This document shows, one piece after another, positions 1 to 9,085 of a stretch of DNA of 64,000 nucleotides. The stretch lies in the NCBI RefSeq assembly GCF_016482825.1, contig NZ_JAEMNV010000001.1, positions 806,001 through 870,000 on the forward strand, read 5' to 3'. The position numbers and the translations under genes were made by a program. The stretch comes from Antrihabitans stalagmiti. Lineage in GTDB: Bacteria; Actinomycetota; Actinomycetes; Mycobacteriales; Mycobacteriaceae. A model generated the notes under the pieces. That model saw only the letters and a program-made list of their open reading frames with translations. It was not told where the DNA came from and did no database searches. The first letter of the stretch is position 1. Each line of letters opens with the position of its first letter.

Positions 1-151
1 ACCCGACGGGTAGGCCCTCGACTCCCGAAACCGGCGCCTCACCGGTTTGCACCGCCGAAGTATCGACTTCGTTCAGGAAATCTGCGCGGAAGACCGATGT
101 GGTCTCCGCAGCGCTCTCTCCATATGCCGAGTCATTGTCGTTCTCGCTCAC
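1..151 (-). CDS. garA: GarA, FHA-domain regulator of central metabolism (5' part only)
   Basis: Only the first ~50 codons lie in the window; the gene runs off the left edge. The reading frame starts at a GTG preceded by a strong ribosome site (GGAGGAG). The N-terminus contains ETTSVFRADF, the conserved phospho-acceptor segment of mycobacterial GarA (Rv1827), followed by SGVEGLP as in GarA. Known family role: the two threonines of the ETTS motif are alternative targets of Ser/Thr kinases (PknG, PknB), and the unphosphorylated protein binds 2-oxoglutarate dehydrogenase and glutamate dehydrogenase. The FHA domain itself is outside the window. Its position directly downstream of gcvH on the same strand matches the M. 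tuberculosis order, which supports the call. Confidence 0.88.
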   Translation of the reverse strand, partial: MSENDNDSAYGESAAETTSVFRADFLNEVDTSAVQTGEAPVSGVEGLPVG

Positions 152-265
152 CGTTTCTCCTCCTCAGTGGGCACGTAGCCCCGACTGTCGGCACACACGT
201 TTCCCATGACCGTACCCTGCCGATCGTAGTGCGTGTGGGCAGACCGTCGAGGTCGCGTAGCCGAT

Positions 266-670
266 TCAGTCGCCGACAACAGCAAGGTAGCCTTCTGCGT
301 CCAACGTGTCCTTCAATGCGATGTCCAAAGTCTTCTCGTCGGCGACTTCCAACTCCGCCAACCAGCCGTCTCCGTACGGGTCCGAGTTCACCGTTTCCGG
401 CGCGGACTCCAGATCTTCGTTCACGGCAACAACTTTCGCCGTCATCGGCGCGAAGATGTCGGAAACGCTCTTGGTCGACTCGATCTCGCCGAACGAATCG
501 CCGCCGACGACCTCGTCGTCGATGGCAGGCAGCTGAACGAATACGACGTCACCCAATTGTGACTGGGCGTAGTCGGTGATGCCGATGCGGACGGTCGTCG
601 GGCCGGTTCGTTTGACCCATTCGTGTTCTTCGGTATAGCGCAGATCTGCTGGGGTCTCGGAATCGCTCAC
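266..670 (-). CDS. gcvH: Glycine cleavage system H protein
   Basis: 134 residues, the normal length for GcvH. It carries the lipoyl-lysine signature [12 protein letters not shown], with the modified lysine at about residue 67, inside a barrel-sandwich fold. The protein shuttles the aminomethyl group between the P, T and L proteins of the glycine cleavage complex in the cytoplasm. The start is a GTG behind AAAGGA. It sits between garA and a DUF881 gene on the same strand, an order conserved in mycobacteria. The P, T and L proteins are not encoded in this window. Confidence 0.96.
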   Translation of the reverse strand: MSDSETPADLRYTEEHEWVKRTGPTTVRIGITDYAQSQLGDVVFVQLPAIDDEVVGGDSFGEIESTKSVSDIFAPMTAKVVAVNEDLESAPETVNSDPYGDGWLAELEVADEKTLDIALKDTLDAEGYLAVVGD

Positions 671-688
671 CGTGTGAGTTCCTTTCGC

Positions 689-1441
689 TTAGTTTCCGGG
701 CTGAGAGTATTGGCGCGGCTTCGGTTCACGCAACGCGGTGACAGTCACCTCGTCGGACTGCCGGACCTGGAGCTTTCCACCGTTGCGCGACACCGTATCT
801 GCGACGCCCCCCGGAATGTTCACTGCGGCCGCCAACGTCGGTGCATCTCCGATTGCAATCAAATTGTAGGGCGCTGACAGCGCTCGACCGTCGACGACGA
901 TGTTTCCCGGCGTGCCCGATACCCAGGTGTCGATGCCGACCCGGATCAGAACACCGGCGCTGTCGCCTATCTGCAGGGCCTCTGCGCCTGCGCCACGCAA
1001 CTCCTGAACGGTCGCGAGAAGAACGTCGGCATCGACGCGTCCCTGCGGATCTTCGATGCGAAGCTCGAGACCCGGCCCGACCGCCCCGACCGTACCGACA
1101 GCAATCGTCAGCGCTCGCAAACGTGCCCTCGCCTCTTCCAACGCAGCGCTCGAGCCGCTGTTCTGCACGGCATCGACCGTCCGTTGCAGTTCGGCGATCT
1201 CCTGTCGCAGTGACGCTTCGCGACGATTCAGCGTGTCGAGGACGACGAGCAGATCTGCCGGGCGTGCCGAATCGAGCGAGTCACCCGATCCGGTCCCACG
1301 TACCTGCGTGGCAATCGCGACACCGAGGGCGGCAACGAGCAGGAATGCCAGGATCGTGAACACAAGCTGCGTTCGACGTGGACGCGGGGCCTCACGGAAC
1401 TCGTGTTTACCCGGTTCCACCTGCTCCGACATCGCGCTCAC
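689..1441 (-). CDS. DUF881 membrane-anchored protein (Rv1825-like)
   Basis: 250 residues. A basic N-terminal stretch is followed by one transmembrane helix at about residues 27-47, then a coiled-coil-like segment (about 80-125, repeated heptad leucines and LRQEIAELQRTVD) and a DUF881 extracytoplasmic domain with the LQIGDSAGVLI strand. Its GTG start overlaps the stop of the upstream sbp gene (GTGA), so translation is probably coupled. Mycobacterial and B. subtilis (YlxW/YlxX) relatives cluster with division and envelope genes, but the molecular function is not established. A GTG at 1441 was preferred to the in-frame ATG three codons downstream because of the overlap. Confidence 0.85.
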   Translation of the reverse strand: MSAMSEQVEPGKHEFREAPRPRRTQLVFTILAFLLVAALGVAIATQVRGTGSGDSLDSARPADLLVVLDTLNRREASLRQEIAELQRTVDAVQNSGSSAALEEARARLRALTIAVGTVGAVGPGLELRIEDPQGRVDADVLLATVQELRGAGAEALQIGDSAGVLIRVGIDTWVSGTPGNIVVDGRALSAPYNLIAIGDAPTLAAAVNIPGGVADTVSRNGGKLQVRQSDEVTVTALREPKPRQYSQPGN

Positions 1442-1788
1442 GCCCCAAGCAGATGCCGCCGCAGGGCGGCCGCGTTGCCGAAGATTCGAATGCCGAGCAC
1501 GACGATGATCGCTGTGGACAGCTGCGTGCCGACGCCGAGTTGATCACCGAGCCACACGATGAAGGCTGCCACCGCCACGTTGAAGACGAACGACACGACG
1601 AACACCTTCGAATCGAAGATCTCGTCGAAGAAGGCACGCATTCCACCGAACACGGTGTCGAGCGCGGCAACCACAGCGATCGGCAGGTAGGGCGCGGCGC
1701 TGTCCGGAACCTCGGGACTGGTGGCGACCCCGATGCCGATGCCGACAACGAGGGCGACGAGTCCGGCAAATGCGAACTTTCCCTTCAT
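1438..1788 (-). CDS. sbp: Small basic protein Sbp family (DUF1290) membrane protein
   Basis: 116 residues with about three to four hydrophobic helices. The segment AALDTVFGGMRAFFDEIFDS is the hallmark of the Sbp/DUF1290 family (B. subtilis Sbp, M. tuberculosis Rv1824). The gene is sandwiched between two DUF881 genes with ATGA/GTGA overlaps on both sides, so the three are almost certainly co-translated as one unit. The family function is unknown. Location in the membrane is read from the sequence; a role with the two DUF881 partners is inferred from the overlaps and from conservation of the order. Confidence 0.88.
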   Translation of the reverse strand: MKGKFAFAGLVALVVGIGIGVATSPEVPDSAAPYLPIAVVAALDTVFGGMRAFFDEIFDSKVFVVSFVFNVAVAAFIVWLGDQLGVGTQLSTAIIVVLGIRIFGNAAALRRHLLGA

Positions 1789-2570
1789 CCCCCACCCTCT
1801 CGTGCCGACCGGACCTCGGGCAGCGTCGCCGCGGGCAACTCCAGGTCGTCGGCAACCCCGATGTCGAACCCGACGCCGTAGAGCTGCGCAAGCCCCGACA
1901 TTCGGAGGTACGCGTCACTGACGACGAACCCCGTCTGCAGCTTGCTCGGCGGACCGATCGCCGATATTCGGTACGGCGACGACACAGCGACGTTGTCGAC
2001 GAGTATCGCGCCACCTGCTTGCCGAACAGCTACCGCCGGGCCGATGCGTTTGTCACCGATCGATATCGCTTCCGCGCCACTGGCCCACAACGCGTTCACA
2101 ACCGCACGCAAATCACGGTCCAGCACGATCGACCGGCCTTCCGAACCGCCGTCGGCCAGCGTGATCGTCACACCGGGACCGTGCACGGCGCTGGCTGCGC
2201 TCGCGGCTTCGAGATCGTCGATCCGATCCAGCAGCGGTGCACCCTCCGCGGTGCCTGCCAGCGCGGCCGCCCGTGCCGAATCCGCCTGCACCGCAAGCTC
2301 GTCCCGCTCGGCTGCCAGGATCGAGCCACGCTCTCGTGATACCTGCACCTGCGACAGGATCTGGTCGCGGTCGGCGTCGCGGCCCGAATGATCCAGGTTC
2401 TTTGCGACCGCGACCCCCAGTACGAGCCCGATCACAGCGAGCCCGCCGACCAACCAGGCACCTGCAGCGAACTGGGCGCGACGTCCAGGTTGGAGTTCTG
2501 CGTTGTCGGCGGCGATCGCATATCCGGGGTCGACGTGGTCGGTCAGCAGCGATCGCAGCAACGAATTCAT
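1785..2570 (-). CDS. DUF881 membrane-anchored protein (Rv1823-like)
   Basis: 261 residues, paralogous to the DUF881 protein two genes downstream. It shows an N-terminal cytoplasmic segment, one transmembrane helix at about residues 38-58, a coiled-coil-like region (about 75-110) and the DUF881 core containing ALWASGAEAISIGDKRI and the terminal LPEVRSA. The stop codon overlaps the ATG of sbp (ATGA). The start is an ATG 10 bases after the pgsA2 stop, so pgsA2, this gene, sbp and the second DUF881 gene read as one operon leading into gcvH and garA. Confidence 0.86.
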   Translation of the reverse strand: MNSLLRSLLTDHVDPGYAIAADNAELQPGRRAQFAAGAWLVGGLAVIGLVLGVAVAKNLDHSGRDADRDQILSQVQVSRERGSILAAERDELAVQADSARAAALAGTAEGAPLLDRIDDLEAASAASAVHGPGVTITLADGGSEGRSIVLDRDLRAVVNALWASGAEAISIGDKRIGPAVAVRQAGGAILVDNVAVSSPYRISAIGPPSKLQTGFVVSDAYLRMSGLAQLYGVGFDIGVADDLELPAATLPEVRSAREGGG

Positions 2571-2580
2571 GCAGGCAAAT

Positions 2581-3174
2581 TCATGATGCAGGGATTGCGC
2601 GCGCTACCGCGACGGCCTTCCAGACGTATAACCCACCGGTCCACACGTATACCGCGGTACCCCAGACCAGGAACGCGTACCCGAATGCGCCGGCAGCGCC
2701 CGCGCCGACCCAATCGATCTGCGCTGCAAGGATCCACGGGAAAGCCGACATCAGAGCGAACGTCGCGGCTTTACCGAGATAGATGACCTCCGGGGGTGGG
2801 AGACCGCGCTTCTTGTACACCGACAACGTCAAAGCAAGGATGGCGTCGCGACCGATGAGAACTACCGCGACCCACCACGGGATGATGCCCCTGATCACGA
2901 ACCCGATCAGCGTCGCAAGCGTGTACAGGCGATCCACGAGCGGATCGAGGAGCGCACCGAGACGCGACGATTGGTCGAGCAACCGGGCCAGCTTGCCGTC
3001 GAGCCAATCGGTGACGCCGCTGAGCACAAGCAGGGCGAATGCCCACCAGTCGGCCTCGAGGACGAGCAGTAGATAGAGGAACACCGGGACGCCGAGCAAC
3101 CTGATCATGCTGAGAACGTTCGGAACGGTGAAGATTCGGTCCGACACAACCCGCTCGTCGAGAGGCCCGCTCAT
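2581..3174 (-). CDS. pgsA2: CDP-alcohol phosphatidyltransferase (PgsA2-like)
   Basis: 197 residues with about five to six membrane helices. The CDP-alcohol phosphatidyltransferase motif D-x2-D-G-x2-A-R-x8-G-x3-D-x3-D is complete (TDWLDGKLAR through GALLDPLVDR, about residues 57-82). The enzyme would transfer a phosphatidyl group from CDP-diacylglycerol to an alcohol in the inner membrane. The orthologous position in M. tuberculosis is pgsA2 (Rv1822), annotated as a phosphatidylglycerophosphate or cardiolipin synthase type; the substrate cannot be read from the sequence. It is first in the envelope-gene operon. Confidence 0.88.
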   Translation of the reverse strand: MSGPLDERVVSDRIFTVPNVLSMIRLLGVPVFLYLLLVLEADWWAFALLVLSGVTDWLDGKLARLLDQSSRLGALLDPLVDRLYTLATLIGFVIRGIIPWWVAVVLIGRDAILALTLSVYKKRGLPPPEVIYLGKAATFALMSAFPWILAAQIDWVGAGAAGAFGYAFLVWGTAVYVWTGGLYVWKAVAVARAIPAS

Positions 3175-3230
3175 GCGGCCGACCGAATATCCAGAAAACT
3201 CATGTGTGAGTCCTTACCCCATTCACGGCG

Positions 3231-3881
3231 CTAACGCCACGCGAACACGGGTTGCTCGAGGTGATCCACCCGCGTCGGACGCCCATGCAACACAACCTCG
3301 CGGAATTGATAGATGATCGCGCCGGTCGGCGCGTGTATCAGCGATCCGGCGTACGGCCACTGCACGACGGGTCGGTCGGATTCGGGAATGGTGACGAACC
3401 GGGGTTCGACGTCGAGTTCGGCCATCGTCGGGGTCAGAACGATCGCGACCTCGTCGGGATTCGGGATCGTGGCGTCCAGCAGATCACCGACCCAGACCAC
3501 GAACGGTGAGATCACATAGCCGGACCTCGTCACATAGTCGTCGAGGCGGCCGAGCACCGCCGCTTCGTCGACCTCGATGCCGAGTTCTTCGTGTAGCTCC
3601 CGCAACGCCCCTTGCGCTGCACTTTCACCGCTGTCGACGCGACCGCCTGGCAAGGCGAACTGGCCAGGATGTGCACGCATCCGATCCGGGCGCACCGTGA
3701 GCAGGAATGCGGTCACCCCGTCCCGTCGCCGCCCGACCGCGATCGCCACCGCGGCCCGGTGCGGCCGAGCAGTCGAGTTGCCAACGGCATCGAGGTCGTC
3801 CCCGGCGGCGCGCGGCTCGAACGCCGCAAGGGCCGCCTCGATCCGCTCGCGGGTGACCCCCTCGACGTCGTCGCTGTTCAT
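3231..3881 (-). CDS. NUDIX hydrolase, probable CoA pyrophosphatase type
   Basis: 216 residues. A complete NUDIX box is visible at about residues 78-100 (GGRVDSGESAAQGALRE then LHEELGI), preceded by RAHPGQFALPGG, which resembles the NudL/CoA-diphosphatase subgroup. The enzyme hydrolyses a nucleoside diphosphate linked to another moiety; CoA or its derivatives is the best guess from subgroup features. The C-terminal half (WPYAGSLIHAPTGAIIYQFR) is longer than in minimal NUDIX proteins. It lies upstream of pgsA2 on the same strand with a 56-base gap, so co-transcription is possible. A second NUDIX gene is at 56.6-57.2 kb. Confidence 0.87.
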   Translation of the reverse strand: MNSDDVEGVTRERIEAALAAFEPRAAGDDLDAVGNSTARPHRAAVAIAVGRRRDGVTAFLLTVRPDRMRAHPGQFALPGGRVDSGESAAQGALRELHEELGIEVDEAAVLGRLDDYVTRSGYVISPFVVWVGDLLDATIPNPDEVAIVLTPTMAELDVEPRFVTIPESDRPVVQWPYAGSLIHAPTGAIIYQFREVVLHGRPTRVDHLEQPVFAWR

Positions 3882-4000
3882 CGCCTCGACACTAGGCCAA
3901 CCGGACCCGACACACTGTTACCGACACCGGACCCCGACACGGGCTGCGGCGATAGGATTCACACTCGCGTCGGGTCGAGTGACGCCGAAGGGAGCACATC

Positions 4001-5383
4001 GTGGCGAAAGATGCGGACAAGGTGGACTTGCGATCGTTCACACCGGCCAACGAGGTCTACGACCGAGGCCGCGCGCTGGCCGAGTCGGTACCCACGTCGG
4101 CGCATGATCACGAGCCTGCGCATCCTCACCGCCCGAGCGTGCTCGCCTACATCGACAAGAGCAACGAGGGCAGGTTGGAACACCTGCTTCCACTGCGAAT
4201 CGGTCGCATGATCGCGTCACCGTTCGCATTCTTCCGCGGCGCAGCGGGTCTGATGGCCGCCGACCTTGTCGACTCCCCCGCCAACGGGGTGAACGCCCAG
4301 CTGTGCGGCGATGCGCACGCCGCCAACTTCGGCCTGTACGGCTCCCCCGCAGGCGAAATCATCATGGACATCAACGATTTCGACGAGACCATCCCTGGCC
4401 CGTGGGAGTGGGACGTCAAGCGCCTCGCCGCGAGTCTCGTGCTCGCGGGCCGCGAGGGTGGCGTGCCGAGCAAGGGCTGCATCGACGCGGCAGAGGACGC
4501 GGTCAAGTCCTATCGCCGCACGATCCGGGATCTCGCCGACGCGCCGTTCCTCAAGTCCTGGACGGCGCTGCCCGACGCATCGGTCCTCGACGCTGCCAAG
4601 GCCGACGAACTGATCGACGATTTCGCCAGGGCAGCAACCAAGGCTCGCACGAACACAAGTGACAAGGTCGTTGCAAAGTGGACGACGCAACTCGACGACC
4701 ACGAAACAGGTGTGAGACGTCACCGCTTCATCGACGACCCGCCGATTCTGACCCACATCGATCCAACAGAGGTCGAGGCGATCACCGACGGCCTCGAGTC
4801 CTATGTCGACACCCTCCGGGAAACCCGCAAGAATCTGATCACCAGGTTTGCGGTGCGGGACGTCGCATTCCGCATCGTTGGAACCGGAAGTGTCGGCTTG
4901 CGAAGCTATGTGGCGCTGCTACACGGCAACCGCGGCGAATCGCTTGTGCTGCAACTGAAAGAAGCGCGAGCGTCGGCGCTGTCGCCCTATCTGCCTGCCG
5001 CGACGGTCAAACACGAAGGTAAACGCATCGTGCAGGGCGCGAGGCTCGTCCAGTCCGGTCCCGACATTCTCTTCGGCTGGACGACGATCGGCGAACGACC
5101 GTACATGGTCCGGCAGTTCAGAAATATGAAGGGCGATATCGATCCGACGGTGCTGGAGCGTAACCACCTCGACGACTACGGCCGCCTGGCGGGAGCGCTG
5201 CTCGCTCGGGCCCACACTCGGTCTCTCGATCCGCGGCTGTTGGCCGGCTACTTCGACGGCGACAAGGATCTGCACAAGTCGATCGGCCGATTTGCGGTTC
5301 GGTACGCCGATCAGACGATCAGCGACCATGCCGAACTCGTCGAGGCTGTCGACTCAGGACGGATGCAGGCTCAACTCGCGTGA
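4001..5383 (+). CDS. DUF2252 family protein
   Basis: 460 residues, the usual length of the family. The hallmark CGDAHAANFGLY is at about residues 102-113, followed by IIMDINDFDET, an arrangement resembling the catalytic loop and DFG-like segment of aminoglycoside-phosphotransferase/kinase folds. The family is widespread in actinobacteria and has no established function. The start is a GTG with GAAGGGA seven bases upstream. The 3' end overlaps the convergent anti-sigma-like gene by 13 bases. An ATP-dependent phosphotransferase activity is plausible but only inferred. Confidence 0.9.
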   Translation: MAKDADKVDLRSFTPANEVYDRGRALAESVPTSAHDHEPAHPHRPSVLAYIDKSNEGRLEHLLPLRIGRMIASPFAFFRGAAGLMAADLVDSPANGVNAQLCGDAHAANFGLYGSPAGEIIMDINDFDETIPGPWEWDVKRLAASLVLAGREGGVPSKGCIDAAEDAVKSYRRTIRDLADAPFLKSWTALPDASVLDAAKADELIDDFARAATKARTNTSDKVVAKWTTQLDDHETGVRRHRFIDDPPILTHIDPTEVEAITDGLESYVDTLRETRKNLITRFAVRDVAFRIVGTGSVGLRSYVALLHGNRGESLVLQLKEARASALSPYLPAATVKHEGKRIVQGARLVQSGPDILFGWTTIGERPYMVRQFRNMKGDIDPTVLERNHLDDYGRLAGALLARAHTRSLDPRLLAGYFDGDKDLHKSIGRFAVRYADQTISDHAELVEAVDSGRMQAQLA

Positions 5384-5829
5384 CGGCGCGTGTCGTGCAG
5401 GTGTTCTGCGGCACGATTGTTCGACCGTGTACTCCAGGAGAGCGACACGATGGTCCCCAACACACCCTTCTCGATTTCGGCGTGTTCGGCGAGCGCGTTC
5501 ATCAGCGGAATTCCGCGCCCGCGTAGGTGCATCGGATCCGGGAGCGGTGCCCGCCAATGGCCGTGATCGGCGATCGTCACGAGCAAGCGGTCGTTCGCCG
5601 CGTCGTAGCTGGCGACGAGGTCGAACGTGCCAGGCATCGCGTAGTCGAAGTACGCGTGCTCGACCGCATTTGCGAGCGCTTCGTTGACGGCCAGTGTGAG
5701 GGCACTCGAGCGGTCGGCATCGAGTCGAAAGTTGTCGTCCAGCCACGTGTGGAAATTGCCACGAACCGCGACAGCGGACGAGGGTTCGGCGGCAAAGCCC
5801 TCACATCGCAAAGGTTGTATGTCCGTCAT
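5371..5829 (-). CDS. RsbW-like anti-sigma factor / histidine-kinase-like ATPase
   Basis: 152 residues. The GHKL ATP-binding fold is recognisable from the N box (NEALANAVEHAY, about residues 49-60), the G1 box (DHGHW, from D88) and the G2 box (GRGIPLM, about 104-110). Proteins of this size and layout are serine kinases that bind a sigma factor and phosphorylate a STAS antagonist. A STAS gene lies 77 bases upstream on the same strand, so the two form a partner-switching pair. No sigma factor gene is adjacent, so its target is unknown. The last 13 bases overlap the DUF2252 gene tail to tail. Confidence 0.88.
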   Translation of the reverse strand: MTDIQPLRCEGFAAEPSSAVAVRGNFHTWLDDNFRLDADRSSALTLAVNEALANAVEHAYFDYAMPGTFDLVASYDAANDRLLVTIADHGHWRAPLPDPMHLRGRGIPLMNALAEHAEIEKGVLGTIVSLSWSTRSNNRAAEHLHDTRRHAS

Positions 5830-5906
5830 GCGCGCTCCCTCCTGATGTGCTTGCTCGTACCCCCCTTCGGATACCTATGCGAGTCACATACCCACTTTTG
5901 CGCCGG

Positions 5907-6302
5907 CTATGCAGCGGTGAGATCAGCGAGCGCCGATTCCAGAGTCGGATAGATCCTCACGAGCTGGTCGACGCCGACCAACTTCATGGGTCTCCCGGTT
6001 GCCGGACCCTCGGCGACGACTGCGAACCGAGCCGAGGCCATCACCTGTTCGTGCGCCGCGATCAGAACCGTCATACCCGCCGATGCGAGGAACAGGACGT
6101 CCGTCAGATCGACGATCACGGCCTCCGGCTCGTTGGACATCGCGGTGAGGATGGATTCCGAAAGCTGAGGTGCCGTAACGAGATCGACGGTTCCGGATAC
6201 CTCGAGGACGACGGTCGAACCGTGCCAGCTCACCCCGACTTCGAACGCGTCCGGACCCATGGACAAATACGACTGCTCAGGCACACTTTTTCCGTCGACC
6301 AC
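5907..6302 (-). CDS. STAS-domain anti-sigma factor antagonist (RsbV-like)
   Basis: 131 residues with one STAS domain. The segment VIVDLTDVLFLASAGMTVL holds the conserved phosphorylatable serine (about S74) of SpoIIAA/RsbV proteins. In the known mechanism the unphosphorylated antagonist captures the anti-sigma kinase and frees the sigma factor. The partner kinase is most likely the RsbW-like protein encoded just downstream. The GTG start follows GAGGTAG; later in-frame GTG and ATG codons at residues 7 and 15 are possible alternatives. Confidence 0.87.
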   Translation of the reverse strand: MVDGKSVPEQSYLSMGPDAFEVGVSWHGSTVVLEVSGTVDLVTAPQLSESILTAMSNEPEAVIVDLTDVLFLASAGMTVLIAAHEQVMASARFAVVAEGPATGRPMKLVGVDQLVRIYPTLESALADLTAA

Positions 6303-6535
6303 TGTCTACCTCGCATCTGCACAATGAACATGATCGTGGAGGCGCCAGTATTGGGACAGGCGACAACTCCACCCGAGGCTGCTGTCTCAACCCTGCCCGA
6401 CGAGCCTACGAGACGTTGCCCACATCTGCCAACGCGGCTCGACCTGAACCCGGTTCGGCGTGTTGTGTCGAAATTGCACGACGCGCTTCGAGGTATCGAT
6501 GTCAACCCCGACCCCGAACCTGCGAGAGGCACGTC

Positions 6536-7216
6536 ATGACATCGACACGCACACCCACCGAGTTCGGCGCACCAGCGCACACCCCGATCGGCGTCCGCAG
6601 ACTTCTGCTGTGCGGAATCGTCGCCGGGCCTGTGTTCGCGATCGTCGCCGGAGCACAGATCCTCACCCGGGACGGCTTCGACCTGGGTCGCCACCCGATC
6701 AGTCTGCTGAGCAACGGCATGTTGGGCTGGCTGCAGATCCTCAACTTCACTCTGACCGGCATCGCACTGATTGCGTTCGCCGTCGGCGTACGACGCGCCA
6801 TCGGGCGCGAACGCGCAGGCAAGTGGGGTCCGCGCCTGCTGTTCGTCTTCGGCAGCGGTTTCGTCGTCGGCGGGCTTTTTCGCGCGGACCCGGAGGACGG
6901 CTTCCCGATCGGGACCCCCGACGGTCCGCCCGCCGAGGTGAGCTGGCACGGCATCGTGCACGGCATCGGTCCGGCTGTGGCGTTCACTGCGTTCTACATC
7001 GTGTGCTTCGTGTTCGCGAAGCGGTTCTGGGCGGAAGGTTCACGCGTGTTCGCGGTTGTGAGCGGCGTCGTCGGTGCCGGACTTCTTGCGTTGCTCGCCA
7101 ACCCGTCCACGGATGGCATCGGCGTGCGGATGGCGATCGGCGTCGGTGTCGCGTTCGCATGGACGTCGGCACTCGGTGTCCGGCTGCTGCGGTCGACGCC
7201 GGTCACTGCCCCCTGA
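6536..7216 (+). CDS. DUF998 family integral membrane protein
   Basis: 226 residues with about six hydrophobic helices; RRLLLCGIVAGPVFAIVAG and GFDLGRHPISLLSNGMLGWL match the DUF998 family. Function unknown. The ATG at 6536 was chosen because a purine-rich GAGAGGC precedes it and the hydrophobic family homology begins soon after; an open frame extends 40 codons further but encodes Cys/Arg/Pro-rich sequence unlike the family. The preceding 233 bases (6303-6535) show no other gene. It overlaps the convergent nucleotidyltransferase gene by 14 bases. Confidence 0.85.
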   Translation: MTSTRTPTEFGAPAHTPIGVRRLLLCGIVAGPVFAIVAGAQILTRDGFDLGRHPISLLSNGMLGWLQILNFTLTGIALIAFAVGVRRAIGRERAGKWGPRLLFVFGSGFVVGGLFRADPEDGFPIGTPDGPPAEVSWHGIVHGIGPAVAFTAFYIVCFVFAKRFWAEGSRVFAVVSGVVGAGLLALLANPSTDGIGVRMAIGVGVAFAWTSALGVRLLRSTPVTAP

Positions 7217-7823
7217 GAGTCCCGTCCAAGAAGTGGGCAAGATCCGCGGCGTAGTCGACGTCGCGACCAGTGGCCAGGTCGGAGCACTCGAGCAGGGTGA
7301 GCGCTCGGTGATCGTTCAGGAAGCTTCGGGCGCCTGTTCGAGGGTCACTGTCCGACAAATTCGCAAGCAACGTCGGCCACCACGTTCTCCCGACGAGGAC
7401 GGGGTGGCCGATCGCGTCGGCGAACGTCGCTCGGATCAGTGCATCAGGGCAGGCCGCAGCGACGAATCTCGCGACGAGGTCGGCGCCGACATCGGGAAGG
7501 TCGACCAGATGAATCAACACAGCAGAAACGCTGGTGTCGGTCAGCGATGTCAGACCGACCCGAAGCGACTCGCCCATTCCACGCTCCCAGTCGGCGGCGT
7601 GGACCGTGACAGCGGCTGACGGCACCACCGCCGACACCTCGTCCGCATACGCACCGACGACAACATGGACCGGCCTGCAGCCGCCGCCGCGGAGCACGTC
7701 GACGGCTCGTGCGACGAGCGGACGATTCTCCACCAGAGCCAAGGCCTTCGGACCCCCGAATCGGGATCCGCTCCCGGCGGCAAGCAGCAATCCGGCACAT
7801 CGGCCGTCGAAAGGCTCGGTCAC
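7203..7823 (-). CDS. MocA/MobA-like molybdopterin nucleotidyltransferase
   Basis: 206 residues. The N-terminal nucleotide-binding motif is GLLLAAGSGSRFGGPKAL (about residues 10-27), typical of the MobA/MocA transferases that attach CMP or GMP to molybdopterin; VHLVDLPDV-type metal-binding context appears mid-protein (LIHLVDLPDVGADL). Its start overlaps the stop of xdhC (ATGA), so it is co-translated with the xanthine dehydrogenase maturation factor. This context points to a molybdopterin cytidylyltransferase dedicated to the xanthine dehydrogenase in the divergent operon. Confidence 0.85.
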   Translation of the reverse strand: MTEPFDGRCAGLLLAAGSGSRFGGPKALALVENRPLVARAVDVLRGGGCRPVHVVVGAYADEVSAVVPSAAVTVHAADWERGMGESLRVGLTSLTDTSVSAVLIHLVDLPDVGADLVARFVAAACPDALIRATFADAIGHPVLVGRTWWPTLLANLSDSDPRTGARSFLNDHRALTLLECSDLATGRDVDYAADLAHFLDGTLRGQ

Positions 7824-8950
7824 GTGTCGCCGACAGCGAGCGCCTCACACCAGGCCGACCCACTCGGGGCGACCGAGTCGGTCGGATGGATCGGCGTCGA
7901 ACCGTGTGACAGGGCGGTACCCGAACGCTGCTCGCGGGCAGCAACGATTTCGGCCGCGATGGAGATTGCAGTTTCGGCGGGCGTTCGGCCACCGAGGTCG
8001 AGTCCGATCGGCGCACGAAGTCGACGTAGTGCCTCCGACGACACACCGTGTGCGCGCAGTTGACGCTCCTGCTCGGCGCAGGTGGCACGTGAGCCCATCG
8101 CACCGATGTACCCGAACGGCAGCCCGAGTGCCTTCACGAGCAGCGGGACGCTGAACTTGAGATCGTGGGTCAGCACGCAGAGCACCGTCGTACGGTCCAC
8201 GGTGATCCGGTCGAGGTAGCGATGCGGCCAGTCGACGATCACGTCGTCGACATCGGGAAATCGAGCCCGGGTCGCGAATGCGGCGCGTGCGTCGCACAGT
8301 ACGACCCTGTATCCCAACAGCTTTCCCACCGCAGCGAGCGGTCGCGCGCCGTCGATCGCCCCACAGACGATCAGCAGCGGTGGTGGAGCGAAACAGTGCA
8401 CGAACACGGTCGCCTCGCCCGTGTCGCCTGCGACGGTGACCAGGCCGGTATCGGTCGGCAGGTCCGCGATCACGGCATCGAAGATCGGCCGAGCCACTGC
8501 TGCCGACCCGTCCAGGCAGCCGTCCCACGCCGACTGAGCACCGACCACGGCGCGATCTCCAGCAACGACGGTGAGCAGTAGTGCCCGTCGACGGGAAGCG
8601 ACAGCGCTCGTCAGAACAGCCAATTGTGCTGCGAGACCGGCGGAATGGGTGACGAGCACGTCCATGGTGCCGCCGCAGGTCAGACCGACGGAAAAGGGGT
8701 CGGCCGGATCCGCGGCGCTGAAGGTGCGGCGGCGGGACTCCCCCGAGGCGAGGACCTCGGCGGCCGTGTCGAGGATCGACGCCTCGACGCAGCCACCCGA
8801 AATACCTCCGACGATCACGCCGTCGTCGGCAACCGCCATCGCGGTACCAACAAGATTCGGTGCGCTTCCCGACGTACCGACGATCACGGCAAGCGCGAAC
8901 GCCCGGTCGGCGTCCGTCCACTCGACGAGTTGTCGAAGTATGTCGCGCAT
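7820..8950 (-). CDS. xdhC: XdhC/CoxI family molybdenum-enzyme maturation factor
   Basis: 376 residues. The N-terminal XdhC_CoxI domain contains GTSGSAPNLVGTAMAV and GGISGGCVEASI. The C-terminal Rossmann domain contains LLIVCGAIDGARPLAAVG and GYIGAMGSR. XdhC proteins bind the molybdenum cofactor, protect it during sulfuration and insert it into xanthine dehydrogenase. The ATG at 8950 was chosen because family homology begins at once (MRDILRQLVEW); the frame stays open 184 codons upstream but there covers the divergent promoter and uraH. It faces the uraH-uricase-xdh operon across 135 bases, so the two operons are probably controlled together. Confidence 0.92.
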   Translation of the reverse strand: MRDILRQLVEWTDADRAFALAVIVGTSGSAPNLVGTAMAVADDGVIVGGISGGCVEASILDTAAEVLASGESRRRTFSAADPADPFSVGLTCGGTMDVLVTHSAGLAAQLAVLTSAVASRRRALLLTVVAGDRAVVGAQSAWDGCLDGSAAVARPIFDAVIADLPTDTGLVTVAGDTGEATVFVHCFAPPPLLIVCGAIDGARPLAAVGKLLGYRVVLCDARAAFATRARFPDVDDVIVDWPHRYLDRITVDRTTVLCVLTHDLKFSVPLLVKALGLPFGYIGAMGSRATCAEQERQLRAHGVSSEALRRLRAPIGLDLGGRTPAETAISIAAEIVAAREQRSGTALSHGSTPIHPTDSVAPSGSAWCEALAVGDT

Positions 8951-9085
8951 AGCAGTCAACTTTAGGTCTGCGCGGGTCTTTCGGCAGCGCATAGAACAAC
9001 AGCGTTTGCGCAACTCGGCCACCGGCACGACACTCGACGTCAGTGCACGGTCGGCACCTGACTGCTTCGACGAACAGGAGGTCCC